Origin: Pontixanthobacter luteolus
GTDB lineage: Bacteria; Pseudomonadota; Alphaproteobacteria; Sphingomonadales; Sphingomonadaceae
DNA: 64,000 nt
Assembly: GCF_009828095.1 (NCBI RefSeq)
Contig: NZ_WTYP01000001.1
Span: forward strand, 1,488,001 to 1,552,000
Reading direction: 5' to 3'
Numbering within the stretch: position 1 is the first letter of the stretch; each line of letters begins with the position of its first letter. Shown piece by piece: positions 1-9,641 of this stretch. Made by a program: the position numbers and the translations under genes. The notes beneath the pieces were generated by a model. That model made no database searches. It was not told the origin of the DNA and worked only from the letters and a program-made list of their open reading frames with translations.

Positions 1-231
1 CCATGCCAGCGGGCCGCCGCCGAGCATGATGTCGGCTGCCATGCCCGAGCGGGCGAACAGCAGTGAAATAACGCCGGTCAGCAGAATGCCCGATGTCATG
101 TAATTGTAAATCGAGAGCATATGCTTGCGCAGACCCTCGTCGAATGTGACGCCGCTCGCGACTTCGCCATTGATGCCGGGTGCTGCGCCGAAACCCGTCC
201 GTTCGTTCCGGGTGTCGTTCCAATCAGCCAT
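1..231 (-). CDS. Bax inhibitor-1/YccA family membrane protein (N-terminal part, runs off the window)
   Basis: Only the first 77 codons are present; the reading frame continues past base 1. The protein starts MADWND and has a soluble stretch of about 35 residues. The piece GLRKHMLSIYNYMTSGILLT then leads into a first hydrophobic segment. This N-terminus, with a short polar tail before a KHML-x-IYNYM motif and a transmembrane helix, is what I know from alphaproteobacterial Bax-inhibitor-1/YccA (UPF0005) proteins, multi-pass inner-membrane proteins thought to affect ion leakage or membrane proteostasis. An AGGAG-like stretch lies just upstream of the ATG at 231. It is transcribed away from proC, which lies upstream on the same strand. 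The family call rests on the N-terminus only. Confidence 0.75.
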   Translation of the reverse strand, partial: MADWNDTRNERTGFGAAPGINGEVASGVTFDEGLRKHMLSIYNYMTSGILLTGVISLLFARSGMAADIMLGGGPLAW

Positions 232-340
232 TACGATTCAACTCCTCTTCCGGATCCCCAATAGGCCCCGGCTCTGGTGACAATATCAGTGTTTAAGCAC
301 CATTTTTCAAGTGAAACCGGACGCAAAGCATTTCCCGGCA

Positions 341-1147
341 TTAACCTTTTGCGGCAGGTCCCTTCGCCATTTCGGCTCCCCGGTCACGCGCGGCTCTCAA
401 ACAGTCGGTCAAAAGGTTCACCAGCGCGCCGCCATCGTCGAGCACGTCGAGCCCCTTTTGTGTCATTCCGCCCGGGCTCGCCACACGTTTCGCCAGCTGC
501 GCCGGTGAATGTTCCGACCTGGCCGCAAGCGCACTCGCACCCTCCACCATAGCCAGCGCAAGCCGCTGCGCCTGCTGCTCGGGCAGGCCAAGATTGGTCG
601 CCCCTGCCGCCAGCGCATCGATGAAACGGTAGACAAAGCCCGGTCCGGACCCTGCAAGGGCGGTGACCAGATCGAACTGATCTTCGGATTCGAGCCATTC
701 TGCGGTCCCGATTTCCTCGGCCAGCTGCGTAACCGCGTGACGGGTTTCAGCGTCCAGTCCTGCCTCGAACAGGGCGTTGGGCGATTTGCCTATCGAACAG
801 GCAAGGTTCGGCATGAACCGGACCCAGCCCGCCGCCCTTGCGAACCGCGTCTTGCAGGTGTCGATCGTTACTCCGCCGAGAACCGAGAGGAGCACAGTAC
901 CGGGTCCGATCAGCGGCTCCAGCCCGGCGGCGACATCGTCCAGCATTTGCGGTTTTACCCCCAGCAGGACTGCGTCATACGTGTCCGCAGGCCAGGCGTT
1001 GTGGACCGTAAGCCCGTGCGCGACTTCGGTTTTTGAAGGGTGACAAACCTCGAACCGCGATGCATCACTGCCAGCGGCAAGCCAGCCATCGACCATTGCG
1101 CCGGTCATCGTGCCGAAACCGACTATTAGGATTCTCCGAAACGCCAT
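341..1147 (-). CDS. proC: Pyrroline-5-carboxylate reductase
   Basis: ProC reduces 1-pyrroline-5-carboxylate to proline with NAD(P)H, the last step of proline synthesis, in the cytosol. The 268-residue product opens with a Rossmann motif (ILIVGFGTMTGAMV, residues 5-18). It carries the family's C-terminal dimerisation signature around ALAGSGPGFVYRFIDAL and the SPGGMTQKGLDVL motif near the end. Length is normal for the family. I chose the ATG at 1147 rather than an in-frame start 16 codons upstream because an AGGAG sits about 6 bases before it and the Rossmann strand should begin almost at the N-terminus. It follows the YbjN-domain gene at a 64-base interval on the same strand, a pairing commonly seen in this order. 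Confidence 0.95.
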   Translation of the reverse strand: MAFRRILIVGFGTMTGAMVDGWLAAGSDASRFEVCHPSKTEVAHGLTVHNAWPADTYDAVLLGVKPQMLDDVAAGLEPLIGPGTVLLSVLGGVTIDTCKTRFARAAGWVRFMPNLACSIGKSPNALFEAGLDAETRHAVTQLAEEIGTAEWLESEDQFDLVTALAGSGPGFVYRFIDALAAGATNLGLPEQQAQRLALAMVEGASALAARSEHSPAQLAKRVASPGGMTQKGLDVLDDGGALVNLLTDCLRAARDRGAEMAKGPAAKG

Positions 1148-1211
1148 CGCATCGCTCCTGACATACACACAGCCGCCAACTGAAAATCCGCGCACGCCTC
1201 AGCCGACAGGC

Positions 1212-1718
1212 CTAAGCCTCCCCGGCGGCATCGATCAATGCGCTTTCCAGAGCTTCGGTCGGCGACTTGTCGCCCCACAAGACGAATTGGAAAGCCGGAT
1301 AGAAGCGGTCGCATTCCTCAACCGCCGTTTCCACCAGCGCCTGAGCCTGATCAAGACTAAGAAGCCCGTCATCACCCAGCATCGCGCCATTGCGGTAAAC
1401 CAGCACGCCGCCATTGGACCACATATCGAAATGGCCCATCCATATCTGCTCGTTAACCTTGGCGAGCAGCTCGTAAGCGGCGTTCCGTTTTTCCTTGGAA
1501 ACCCGGACATCGGGCAGGCACAGCAATTGCAGCACCTTGTCTTCCCGCCGCCAGATCGCACGCAGCTGGAATTTCGCCCAGCTTCCCTGGATTTCTCCGG
1601 AAAGCTCTTCCTTCGAAGTGGCAGAAAAAGGCCAGCCTCGCGCCTCGAACAGTGCCGCCAGCATATCAACCGGTGCAGCATCGTCTGACGCGGTGAAGCT
1701 TTGCTCGCTCGCTCTCAT
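1212..1718 (-). CDS. YbjN-domain protein
   Basis: This is a 168-residue soluble protein of the YbjN family (bacterial sensory-transduction-regulator-like fold, related to type III chaperone-like domains). The biochemical role is not established. The visible signature is the alternating strand/helix pattern GWPFSATSKEELSGEIQGSW...FQLRAIWRREDKVLQLLCLPDV, followed by NEQIWMGHFDMWSNGGVLVYRNG and a final acidic helix. The ATG at 1718 is preferred; the frame is open to a TTG at 1820, but the extra 34 residues look unlike the family. It lies directly upstream of proC on the same strand and may be cotranscribed with it. Family assignment is good; function is unknown. Confidence 0.8.
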   Translation of the reverse strand: MRASEQSFTASDDAAPVDMLAALFEARGWPFSATSKEELSGEIQGSWAKFQLRAIWRREDKVLQLLCLPDVRVSKEKRNAAYELLAKVNEQIWMGHFDMWSNGGVLVYRNGAMLGDDGLLSLDQAQALVETAVEECDRFYPAFQFVLWGDKSPTEALESALIDAAGEA

Positions 1719-1856
1719 CGGGTGGATCCGTAAACCATGATTGACGGGATGCAGATCACGCGCGCAGCTTGCAATGCGATGCCGGACAAGCGCTGGGGAG
1801 AAGTCATTTAGACTGTTCAAAGCTTGTGCAAAAGCGGCGCCGAAACCACCAGAAAT

Positions 1857-3584
1857 TTACTTCAATTGATCAATTTCCTGCCCCTCGGGGCTGGTGAAGG
1901 TAAAGCTGTCGACACCATTTTCCTTGAGCGAATTCATGGTGTTGCGAGCCTCTTTCAGGCTGGCATATGGCCCTGCAAGCAGGCGATTTGATTGGCCCCA
2001 AGGTGTTACGTGCGGGTTTTTGCCGTCCAGAACACCTTGAGCCGACCGGCTGATCCGCCGCCAGTCGAACTTCAATGCAGACACATTCTTTCCGGTCGCG
2101 ACCTGGACCCAGAACCGTTCAGGATGTTTTGGCGGCTCCGACGTTTTCGGCTCGGGTGGCTTTGCCACCTCGCGCGGGGGTTTGATCGTGGTGATGTCGA
2201 CTGCACCTGCACCCGGCGCTGCCGTTGTAGACGGCCCGAGGCTGAAATTGGCAAACGCCTCGGCAACGGTGGCCGGGTCGTCCGGCGGTGTTTTCACAGG
2301 CGTATTGCTGGCTGCGATCGTGCTGACCACCACGGGTGACGCGCCCGATTGCGAGGCCCCCGCCTGAGCGAAATCGAAACTGGGGGCGGCCGCCTGCATA
2401 TTTGCCGGTGGTACCGATGCCGGTGCGGCGGCTACCTGTGCTGCAATTGTGCTGTTCGCTGCAGGCAGTTCATTCCGCACCTGCACGTTATCAGCACTGT
2501 TCCGCACTGCGATTTGGGGCAATTCCGCAGAAGCAGTGACGGGCTTGGAGCCACTATTGGCGGCGAGGTCTGCAGACTGCGTCGCCTGTTCGTCTGGCTG
2601 CGCAGTAACCGGTGCAGGCTCAGGCGGAACTGCGCTTCTGCCGCGATCGGGACGGCGCCGTGGGCTCTTTGTGTCTGTCGCCGCACTGGCAACCCGCCGG
2701 CCAAGCGGCTCGCCCTGCGGCGCAAGGCGCGCATCGGCATTGCTCGCTGCAGAAGATCGCCCGGCATATTCGGCGATTCGGGGATCGTCGCGGCCGATCT
2801 GAGCTGCGCGCGGAAAAATACCCAGATTGGCAGCTGCAGCCTGCTGAGCCTTCGTCAGGCGCGGCATGTAGCGCAGATAAGGCGCAATCCGGGCCGACAG
2901 GTCGCGCGGCATCACTGCTTCTGCGATGGCAACCGCTTCCGTATCTTCGCCCAGAATTGCCATGCCGAACGCACGGGTCCGGTAAGCGGCAAAGTCCTGT
3001 TTTTTGAGGAGCGGATAAAGCACCTTCTCGAATTCGCTGCGGTTTCCGGCGATTGCGTGGCTCAGAGCTAGGCGGCGGCGTGTTTCGTCGTCATCTTTGC
3101 GGGCCATTGCCTGCTGATAGAAATTTTGTGCCGCAGCATTGTCGCCGACCAGATCGTAGGCCAGCCCGCGGTCACCGGCCAAGGCACCTGTTGCAGCGCC
3201 GGCCTGCTCTGCTTCGTCGAACAGCCGCAGGGCTTCCAAGGGGCGCTCGCGGCGGACAAATGCGCCTGCCAGCCCGACCTTGATACGCGCATTGACTGGC
3301 GAAAGCTCGTCCGCACGTCCGAAAAAGCCAATGGCAGCATCCACATCGCCAACCGCCAATGAGGCATTGCCTGCATCAATCAGCGCATCGACATCGCGTG
3401 AATTCCTGGCCAGCCTTTGCAGCGCCTCGCTCAGGTCAGTCGCACTTTTGGGGGGCAATGGCTGCACGACGGCTTGCGATACCGCATCCTGCGTCGGCTG
3501 CGCGGACAGAGGCGCAGCAGACGCCATCAAACATCCGAACAATGCCGCGCGAAGCGGTTTCCGTGCCGTCAAACCTTGCTGCAT
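1857..3584 (-). CDS. Exported TPR protein with C-terminal SPOR domain
   Basis: The product of about 575 residues has an N-terminal signal sequence (positively charged start, hydrophobic core, ending ASAAPLSAQ). A TPR-like region of roughly 250 residues follows, with repeated ALRLFDEAEQAG / AQNFYQQAMARKD helices. A long Ala/Pro/Ser/Gln-rich disordered linker then leads to a C-terminal SPOR domain of about 80 residues (FWVQVATGKN...AGPYASLKEARNTMNSL). SPOR domains bind denuded septal glycan, so a periplasmic role at the division site is the natural inference; it lies 110 bases downstream of ftsZ. The start is uncertain: the frame is open to an ATG at 3638 with a GGGGA upstream, but that start would put 18 residues before the signal peptide. 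Confidence 0.82.
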   Translation of the reverse strand: MQQGLTARKPLRAALFGCLMASAAPLSAQPTQDAVSQAVVQPLPPKSATDLSEALQRLARNSRDVDALIDAGNASLAVGDVDAAIGFFGRADELSPVNARIKVGLAGAFVRRERPLEALRLFDEAEQAGAATGALAGDRGLAYDLVGDNAAAQNFYQQAMARKDDDETRRRLALSHAIAGNRSEFEKVLYPLLKKQDFAAYRTRAFGMAILGEDTEAVAIAEAVMPRDLSARIAPYLRYMPRLTKAQQAAAANLGIFPRAAQIGRDDPRIAEYAGRSSAASNADARLAPQGEPLGRRVASAATDTKSPRRRPDRGRSAVPPEPAPVTAQPDEQATQSADLAANSGSKPVTASAELPQIAVRNSADNVQVRNELPAANSTIAAQVAAAPASVPPANMQAAAPSFDFAQAGASQSGASPVVVSTIAASNTPVKTPPDDPATVAEAFANFSLGPSTTAAPGAGAVDITTIKPPREVAKPPEPKTSEPPKHPERFWVQVATGKNVSALKFDWRRISRSAQGVLDGKNPHVTPWGQSNRLLAGPYASLKEARNTMNSLKENGVDSFTFTSPEGQEIDQLK

Positions 3585-3694
3585 GGTTCCAGTTTCGGCC
3601 AACGCCAAAATCCAATCTACCTTTCGCATATTCCGCATCGGGTCCCCGGCAATAGCATAGCCGCATGAACCCGAGCGGAACGTTGCTTCGTAGA

Positions 3695-5389
3695 TTACTG
3701 GTTGTTCTGACGCCCGAGGAAACGGGGAATGTTGAGCGACGAACCGCCTTCATCCTCGCCGTCCTCATCCTCGTCTTCTGCATTGCTGTCAGAACCCGAG
3801 CCGCGCGACAGATTGGCCATACGCTCGAACAGAGTGCTGCCCGCACCCGATCCGCCGCCACTGCCGCCCTCGCCCGATCCGGAAACCAGACCGCGCCTGC
3901 GACCGGTCTTGACCTCCAGCGGTTGATCTTCTTCAGCCAGCTTGTCGGCATTGAGAAGGAGTTCGTCCTGCTGCGAACCGGCGTCGGTGCTCTCGTCAGT
4001 TTCAACCTCGGCGGTCAGGTCCAGCGCATCATCATCGCTGCCTGCTTCGGAGATTTCATCCCAATCATCGTCACTGGCAGAAGCATAGCCCTCTTGCTCA
4101 CCAGGTGAGGTCAGAGCGGTATCATCCGCAGGTTCCGGCAGGGAAGACTCTTCATCCGCATCGAACGGATCAGCAATCTCGTTCCGCATCCCGGCAAGCG
4201 GGTCAACGATGCCGTCGACATCGCCGTCATCCTCGCCCTCTTCCTCGAAATCGTCGTCGTCGAAAGACATTCCGGCAAGACCAGCGGGAACAGCGGAGGG
4301 TTCCTCTGCGAACTCTTCTTCGAATTCATCTTCGGCGGGCAGTTCAAGTGCCGGACGCTTTGGCGCACGCGATCCACCCAGGGAGAGCGAATGGGTATCC
4401 CCGCCACCGTCGACCTGACCGGCGCCGGGCTCGATACCCGTCGCAACGACCGAAACACGGATCTTCCCGTCAAGATCGGGATTGAAGGCCGAACCCCAGA
4501 TGATGTTCGCGTCTTCGTCCACCAGCTCGCGAATGTGGTTCGCCGCTTCGTCGACTTCCAGCAGCTTCATGTCTTCACCGCCGATGATCGAGATGATCAC
4601 ACCCTTCGCGCCCTGCATAGACACACCGTCGAGCAGCGGGTTCGCGATCGCACGTTCAGCAGCTTCGAGAGCGCGATTTTCACCCTCGCCTTCGCCGGTG
4701 CCCATCATTGCCTTGCCCATTTCTTCCATAACCGACTTAACATCGGCAAAGTCGAGGTTGATCAGGCCCGGCATGACCATCAGGTCGGTAATCGAACGCA
4801 CACCCTGCTGAAGCACTTCGTCGGCTAGCTGGAACGCTTCCTTGAAAGTGGTTTCAGCCTTGGCGATCAGGAACAGGTTCTGGTTCGGAATAACGATCAG
4901 CGTGTCGACATGGCGCTGCAGTTCGGCAATGCCTGCTTCGGCTGCACGCATCCGGCGCGTACCTTCGAACAGGAATGGTTTGGTGACCACGCCAACTGTC
5001 AGAACACCCTTGCGCCGCGCCGCTTCTGCGATGACCGCAGCAGCACCCGTGCCTGTACCGCCGCCCATACCGGCTGCGATGAAGCACATGTTCACACCGT
5101 CGAGCGCGTCTTCGATTTCCGCGACCGTTTCTTCTGCGGCTGCCTTGCCCACTTCGGGACGGGCGCCAGCACCAAGGCCGCCGGTGATTTCAGGGCCAAG
5201 CTGGATGCGGGTGTCCGCAACTGCTGTATTGAGCGCCTGCGCGTCGGTGTTGGCGACGATAAATTCGACGCCTTCGATTTCAGCCGCAATCATGTTGGCG
5301 ATCGCGTTGCCGCCCGCTCCGCCGACACCGATTACGGTAATCTTCGGGCGAAGTTCGTCGGATGCCGGTGGGCCGATATTAATGCTCAT
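3695..5389 (-). CDS. ftsZ: Cell division GTPase FtsZ
   Basis: This tubulin homologue polymerises into the Z ring. The 564-residue product shows the GTP-binding signature GGGTGTG at residues 109-115 and the T7 loop NLDFADV at 211-217. The globular domain ends near residue 320. The C-terminal conserved peptide (LNIPRFLGR) is at the very end and would bind FtsA. Between them is a long, very acidic disordered linker of about 230 residues (runs of D/E, plus a Gly/Ser-rich stretch), much longer than in E. coli but usual in direction for sphingomonads. The ATG at 5389 has a GGAGGGG 6-7 bases upstream; another in-frame start lies 5 codons earlier. ftsZ is last in the cluster, 122 bases after ftsA, so it may have its own promoter. 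Confidence 0.98.
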   Translation of the reverse strand: MSINIGPPASDELRPKITVIGVGGAGGNAIANMIAAEIEGVEFIVANTDAQALNTAVADTRIQLGPEITGGLGAGARPEVGKAAAEETVAEIEDALDGVNMCFIAAGMGGGTGTGAAAVIAEAARRKGVLTVGVVTKPFLFEGTRRMRAAEAGIAELQRHVDTLIVIPNQNLFLIAKAETTFKEAFQLADEVLQQGVRSITDLMVMPGLINLDFADVKSVMEEMGKAMMGTGEGEGENRALEAAERAIANPLLDGVSMQGAKGVIISIIGGEDMKLLEVDEAANHIRELVDEDANIIWGSAFNPDLDGKIRVSVVATGIEPGAGQVDGGGDTHSLSLGGSRAPKRPALELPAEDEFEEEFAEEPSAVPAGLAGMSFDDDDFEEEGEDDGDVDGIVDPLAGMRNEIADPFDADEESSLPEPADDTALTSPGEQEGYASASDDDWDEISEAGSDDDALDLTAEVETDESTDAGSQQDELLLNADKLAEEDQPLEVKTGRRRGLVSGSGEGGSGGGSGAGSTLFERMANLSRGSGSDSNAEDEDEDGEDEGGSSLNIPRFLGRQNNQ

Positions 5390-5511
5390 TTTATACCCCT
5401 CCAAGGGATTGGTCGCATAATTTGATAGTCACATTCGTTTTGCCACAAAGCGAATCAACCCTGCAAAGGGTAAATCCTCTTATCCACAGTGGTTAACGCA
5501 CGGAGTTCCAC

Positions 5512-6792
5512 TCAGAAATACTCTTTAACCGCGCGAAATATCCTTCCGAACATCGCTGCGCCCGAAGCTTTCACGGTTTCCTGGTAGCCAGGCTCGATCG
5601 AGCGGATGTCCACCGGATCGTCTGCCGCATAGAGGCAAAGCCCCGACAGGGTTGCAAATCCCGGTGTCGCATGGGCCTCGGGCAGGCCGCGCAGCGATGG
5701 GGCCTTACCCACCCTGACAGGGCGGCCAAGCGCGCCTTGTGCAAACTCTGCGATGCCTGCAAGTTCAGCGCCGCCGCCGGTCAGAACAACCTGATTGCCG
5801 CGCGCGCCGGAGAAACCCATCTCCTTCAAAGCCTTGCCGATTTCGTCGGTCAGGCGCGAGAGCTGCTCTGTCACGACGGAAACGAGTTCGGCGCGCGGAA
5901 TGCGGTTCTTGTCATCAGCGCCGCGAGCGGTTGTGCCTGCGGAACTGTCGCCCGGCCCATCAACGGGGATCATTTCGCGGTGGTCGCTAGGGCTGGCGAT
6001 TGCAGAGCCGGAAACGCATTTCAGCCGCTCGGCCTGGAAACGGCGGATGCCAAAGGCTGATGCAACGGCATCGGTGATATCAGCCGAGCCAAGCGGAATG
6101 GCTTTCAATCCCAGCAGCATCCCGCCAGCATAGACAGACACATTGGTCACATCACCGCCGATTTCGACCAGCGCCGTGCCCAACTCCCGTTCCTCAGGGC
6201 TAAGACAGGCATGGCCAGCCGCGATTGGCGCCGCAACCACCGCTTCGACGTCCAGGTGCGCGTTCTGCACCGCTTCGATCAGGTTGCGGACTGGCGCGCC
6301 GTCGGCAAGCATCACGTGAATATCCACGCCAAGACGTTCGGCATGAAGGTTCTTTGGATTGGCAACCCCGTGTGCGCCGTCGAGTGTGTAATGCGCCGGC
6401 TGCGCGTGTAGCACCATGCGGCCGTCAGGCTCGATGGAATCGCGTGCGGTTACGAGCAATTGCTCGATATCCTCTTCTTCGATCCGGCGGCCGCCAATAT
6501 CGATTTCCACCTTGGCAATCTGGCTGGCGAGTCCCGCGCCTGCACAGCCGATCCAGACGCTGGACACGCTGGTCCCGGCGTTCTTTTCTGCCCGCTCTAC
6601 AGCATCACGGATGGCATAGGTTGCGGCGGCCATATCGGTGATATAGCCGCGCTTTATGCCTTGGCTGGCACGGTGGCCCGAGCCCAGCACGATCATCTCT
6701 CCGGTCTCCGAAATGCCCATGATCATGGCAGAGATGCGGAAACTGCCGACATTTACTGCGCCGTAGACTTTGGAAATGCGGGGTAGAGCCAT
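5512..6792 (-). CDS. ftsA: Cell division protein FtsA
   Basis: FtsA is an actin-fold ATPase that tethers FtsZ to the membrane and recruits late division proteins. The 426-residue protein begins YGAVNVGSFRISAMIMG (phosphate-1 loop region) and contains the SHS2/1C insertion typical of FtsA and the VVLTGGGAELAGIAEFAQG adenosine motif. It ends with an amphipathic, basic/aromatic helix (FGRIFRAVKEYF) suited to membrane binding. Its ATG overlaps the ftsQ stop by one base (TGATG), so the two are probably translationally coupled. ftsZ follows on the same strand. Confidence 0.97.
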   Translation of the reverse strand: MALPRISKVYGAVNVGSFRISAMIMGISETGEMIVLGSGHRASQGIKRGYITDMAAATYAIRDAVERAEKNAGTSVSSVWIGCAGAGLASQIAKVEIDIGGRRIEEEDIEQLLVTARDSIEPDGRMVLHAQPAHYTLDGAHGVANPKNLHAERLGVDIHVMLADGAPVRNLIEAVQNAHLDVEAVVAAPIAAGHACLSPEERELGTALVEIGGDVTNVSVYAGGMLLGLKAIPLGSADITDAVASAFGIRRFQAERLKCVSGSAIASPSDHREMIPVDGPGDSSAGTTARGADDKNRIPRAELVSVVTEQLSRLTDEIGKALKEMGFSGARGNQVVLTGGGAELAGIAEFAQGALGRPVRVGKAPSLRGLPEAHATPGFATLSGLCLYAADDPVDIRSIEPGYQETVKASGAAMFGRIFRAVKEYF

Positions 6793-7697
6793 CAGCTGCC
6801 GCTCCCGGTTTCAAGGCTTTCCTGCGCGCGGCCCGGAATACGCATGTAAATTCGCTCAGGCGCTCGCATGTCGAACGTCGCAACCTTTCCGCCGAGGAGG
6901 CGATTCACCCCGTCGAGCCTTGCGAAGGAAATCAGCGCGGTGGCCGCTTCCTTCTCGCCCTGCGGCAAGGCCAGCACCTGATCGGTGCTGAAGGTGAGAT
7001 TCCAGCGGCGATTGCCGATCCATTCGGCTTGCGCAACCTGCGGCTTCAGCGCCGGTGCGGCATCAAGCAAATCCGTTAGCTGTGCGACCTGCTGCCTGGC
7101 ACCGGGCCCGGCGATAACCAGCATCCCGCGTGCATTTGCCTGAGTGATCGGTTCGAGTTCCGCCCCGGTTGGATCGATAAGCACCATCCTGCCCGGTTTC
7201 CTGAGAACCGCATGGGGTGTGCGTTCAACGATGTTTACGACGAGCGTGTCGGGCAGTTGGCGCGAAACGCGCGCGTCCTGGACCCAGCTCAGTTCGAGCA
7301 ATTCGTCGCGCAGCGTATCGAGTTCGACCAGCGGCATCGGCCTGTCGCGTTCGCCCAAGACTTTCTCGTAGACCTTCAGTTCGTTCATCCGGTCGACGCC
7401 GCTCACGCGAACATGGCGCACTTCGAAACCGGCGTCGGATGCCAGCCCGGCAATCTGTTGCTGTGCCATGGCCGGCACGCCGGCCAGACTAGCCACGAAC
7501 CATGCCAGCGCCGCTGCTGCACCGAGGATCATCGCCAGGAAGAAACGCGTCAGCTGTTCTTCGGTGAATGGCAGCACAGCCATTGCCGAATCCATGAACG
7601 AGCCGGTTTTCGCCTTTGCCCGCCGAGCGGTGTTGGCGCGGCTCTTGGCTGCGGCGGAGCGGCGCACGCCCTGCCCTTTGCGTTTAACCGTTGCCAT
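6792..7697 (-). CDS. ftsQ: Cell division protein FtsQ
   Basis: FtsQ is a bitopic inner-membrane protein of the FtsQLB complex. The 301-residue product has a basic cytoplasmic N-terminus of about 50 residues and one transmembrane helix (FFLAMILGAAAALAWFVASL). A POTRA domain follows (FEVRHVRVSGVDRMNELKVY), then the FtsQ/DivIB beta domain. The ATG at 7697 is preceded by AGGAGGGG, a clear ribosome-binding site, and is preferred over an in-frame start 9 codons upstream. The first 14 bases overlap the 3' end of ddl, and its stop overlaps the ftsA start. Confidence 0.96.
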   Translation of the reverse strand: MATVKRKGQGVRRSAAAKSRANTARRAKAKTGSFMDSAMAVLPFTEEQLTRFFLAMILGAAAALAWFVASLAGVPAMAQQQIAGLASDAGFEVRHVRVSGVDRMNELKVYEKVLGERDRPMPLVELDTLRDELLELSWVQDARVSRQLPDTLVVNIVERTPHAVLRKPGRMVLIDPTGAELEPITQANARGMLVIAGPGARQQVAQLTDLLDAAPALKPQVAQAEWIGNRRWNLTFSTDQVLALPQGEKEAATALISFARLDGVNRLLGGKVATFDMRAPERIYMRIPGRAQESLETGSGS

Positions 7698-8673
7698 CTG
7701 CCCCTCCTTGCTGATCCGCACCACTTGCCGCGCTGCGAAGCGCTTCCTCGACGATTGTTTCGACGAGATCCGCGTACTCCATACCGCAATATTTTGCCTG
7801 TTCAGGCACGAGGCTGAGCGGAGTCATCCCCGGCTGTGTATTCGTTTCCAGCACGAACAGGCCGTCTTCGCCCAGTTCGTCATCCCAGCGGAAGTCAGTT
7901 CGGCTCGTACCTTTGCAGCCCAAGACCTTGTGCGCCCTGACCGCATATTCGCAGCACAATTGCGCGATGTTGTCGGGAATTTCAGCGGGGCAGATATGAT
8001 CGGTCATGCCGTCAGTGTATTTCGCGTCGAAATCGTAAAAGCCGGATTTCGGAACCAGTTCTGTCACCGTCAGGGCGCGTGGGCCACCTTCGCCGTCGAT
8101 AACGGCTGTGGTAAGCTCGCGCCCCTTTATGAAAGGCTCTGCCAAAAGGTGGTCAAACTGTTGCCACGGCCCTTTGGCATCTCTTTGAATCGGATTGCCG
8201 TAATTGCTTTCATCGGTGACGATCGCAACCCCGACCGACGATCCCTCGTTCACGGGTTTGAGCACGTATGGACGCGGCAACGGGTCCTTCTCGTAAAGCT
8301 CCGCAGTTTGCACGATCCGCCCACCCGGCATCGGAATACCCGCCGGGACAAGCGCTTGCTTGGTCAGCTCCTTGTCGATTGCGATGACAGAGGTGGCGAG
8401 GCCAGAGTGAGTGTATGGCACGCCCATCAGATCGAGCATGCCCTGCACCGTTCCGTCTTCGCCCGGCACCCCGTGCAGAGCGTTGAAAACGATGTCGGGC
8501 GCAGCTTCGGCAATTCGGGCGGCAACCTGCCGGTCCATATCGATCCGGGTCACTTTGTGTCCGCGGCTTTCCAGCGCGTCAGCCACGCCTTTGCCGCTCA
8601 TCAGGGAGACGGGCCGTTCGTTAGCCCATCCGCCCATCAGAACCGCGATATGCAGTTTGCGCTTCGCATTCAT
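7684..8673 (-). CDS. ddl: D-alanine--D-alanine ligase
   Basis: Ddl joins two D-alanines using ATP to make the dipeptide used by MurF. The 329-residue product begins HIAVLMGGWANERPVSLMSG, the N-terminal Ddl motif, and has an ATP-grasp core (YVLKPVNEGSSVGV). Near the C-terminus is the metal/substrate loop ETNTQPGMTPLSLVPEQA. The ATG at 8673 forms an ATGA overlap with the murB stop and places the first strand at residue 6. The frame also opens 9 codons upstream, inside murB. Confidence 0.97.
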   Translation of the reverse strand: MNAKRKLHIAVLMGGWANERPVSLMSGKGVADALESRGHKVTRIDMDRQVAARIAEAAPDIVFNALHGVPGEDGTVQGMLDLMGVPYTHSGLATSVIAIDKELTKQALVPAGIPMPGGRIVQTAELYEKDPLPRPYVLKPVNEGSSVGVAIVTDESNYGNPIQRDAKGPWQQFDHLLAEPFIKGRELTTAVIDGEGGPRALTVTELVPKSGFYDFDAKYTDGMTDHICPAEIPDNIAQLCCEYAVRAHKVLGCKGTSRTDFRWDDELGEDGLFVLETNTQPGMTPLSLVPEQAKYCGMEYADLVETIVEEALRSAASGADQQGGADGNG

Positions 8674-9641
8674 GGCCGGCCAACCCTTTGAATTTCCCAT
8701 TCCAGCTGGACGCCGGAGTTTTCATAGACGCGGCGCTTCACTTCTTCCCCCAGCCCTTCGATATCTGCGCTTGTCGCATCGCCGGTGTTGATCAGGAAAT
8801 TGGTGTGTTTCTCGCTCACTTGCGCGCCGCCCATTTTGAGCCCCCGACAACCGGCATCATCGACCAGCTGCCAGGCCTTTCGGCCTTCCGGATTCTTGAA
8901 AGTGGAACCGCCGGTCTTGGTCCGTAGCGGCTGCGAGTTTTCGCGCGCTTCGGCAATCCGGTCCATCTCCGCACCGATTTCTTCCGGGTCGCCCGGCGTG
9001 CCCTGAAACCGGGCCTGAACGACCACCGCCCCATCGGGTAGCGCAGAATGGCGGTATGTATATTCGAGATCTGCTGCGGGCAGGACGATGCATTCCCCGT
9101 CCGGCAGGATCACTTCGCAATCGATCAGCACGTCTGAAACCTCGCGGCCATATGCGCCGCCGTTCATTCGTACGAAGCCGCCAACCGTCCCGGGAATCCC
9201 GCGAAGAAATTCAAGGCCGGCAATGCCGGCATCGCGCGCGGTGGAGGAGACGAGAATTCCGTGAGCACTGCCGCCACATGTGACAACGCAATTTTCATCC
9301 GTTTCGACCTGTGCGAACGGCTTGCCAAGTTTCACGACCACACCCGGCACGCCGCCATCGCGGATGATCATGTTGGACCCTAGGCCGAGCGCCATCACCG
9401 GAAGTTGTCCGCCCAGCCGTTCAAGGAAATCGACCAGATCCCCCCGGTCCGCCGGTTCGAACAACCAGTCCGCATTGCCCCCGGCCTTGAACCAGACCAG
9501 CTTGGCGAGCGGCGCATCCGCGGTCAGTTTGCCGCGGACGTTCTCGATTGGGACAGGCGTCGAAACCGCACCATCAACCTCGGATGCGGGCGCCGATCCA
9601 GTGTCGTTCATAAACCAGTCGTTTGGTTGATGGCCGCTCAC
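8670..9641 (-). CDS. murB: UDP-N-acetylenolpyruvoylglucosamine reductase
   Basis: MurB is the FAD enzyme that reduces UDP-GlcNAc-enolpyruvate to UDP-MurNAc. The 323-residue protein shows the FAD-binding [18 protein letters not shown] motif and the [21 protein letters not shown] segment. The [10 protein letters not shown] stretch contains the active-site serine, and the [13 protein letters not shown] motif follows. It is type I in length and order. The GTG at 9641 overlaps the murC stop (GTGA); an in-frame ATG at 9611 is the alternative start. Confidence 0.96.
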   Translation of the reverse strand: MSGHQPNDWFMNDTGSAPASEVDGAVSTPVPIENVRGKLTADAPLAKLVWFKAGGNADWLFEPADRGDLVDFLERLGGQLPVMALGLGSNMIIRDGGVPGVVVKLGKPFAQVETDENCVVTCGGSAHGILVSSTARDAGIAGLEFLRGIPGTVGGFVRMNGGAYGREVSDVLIDCEVILPDGECIVLPAADLEYTYRHSALPDGAVVVQARFQGTPGDPEEIGAEMDRIAEARENSQPLRTKTGGSTFKNPEGRKAWQLVDDAGCRGLKMGGAQVSEKHTNFLINTGDATSADIEGLGEEVKRRVYENSGVQLEWEIQRVGRP

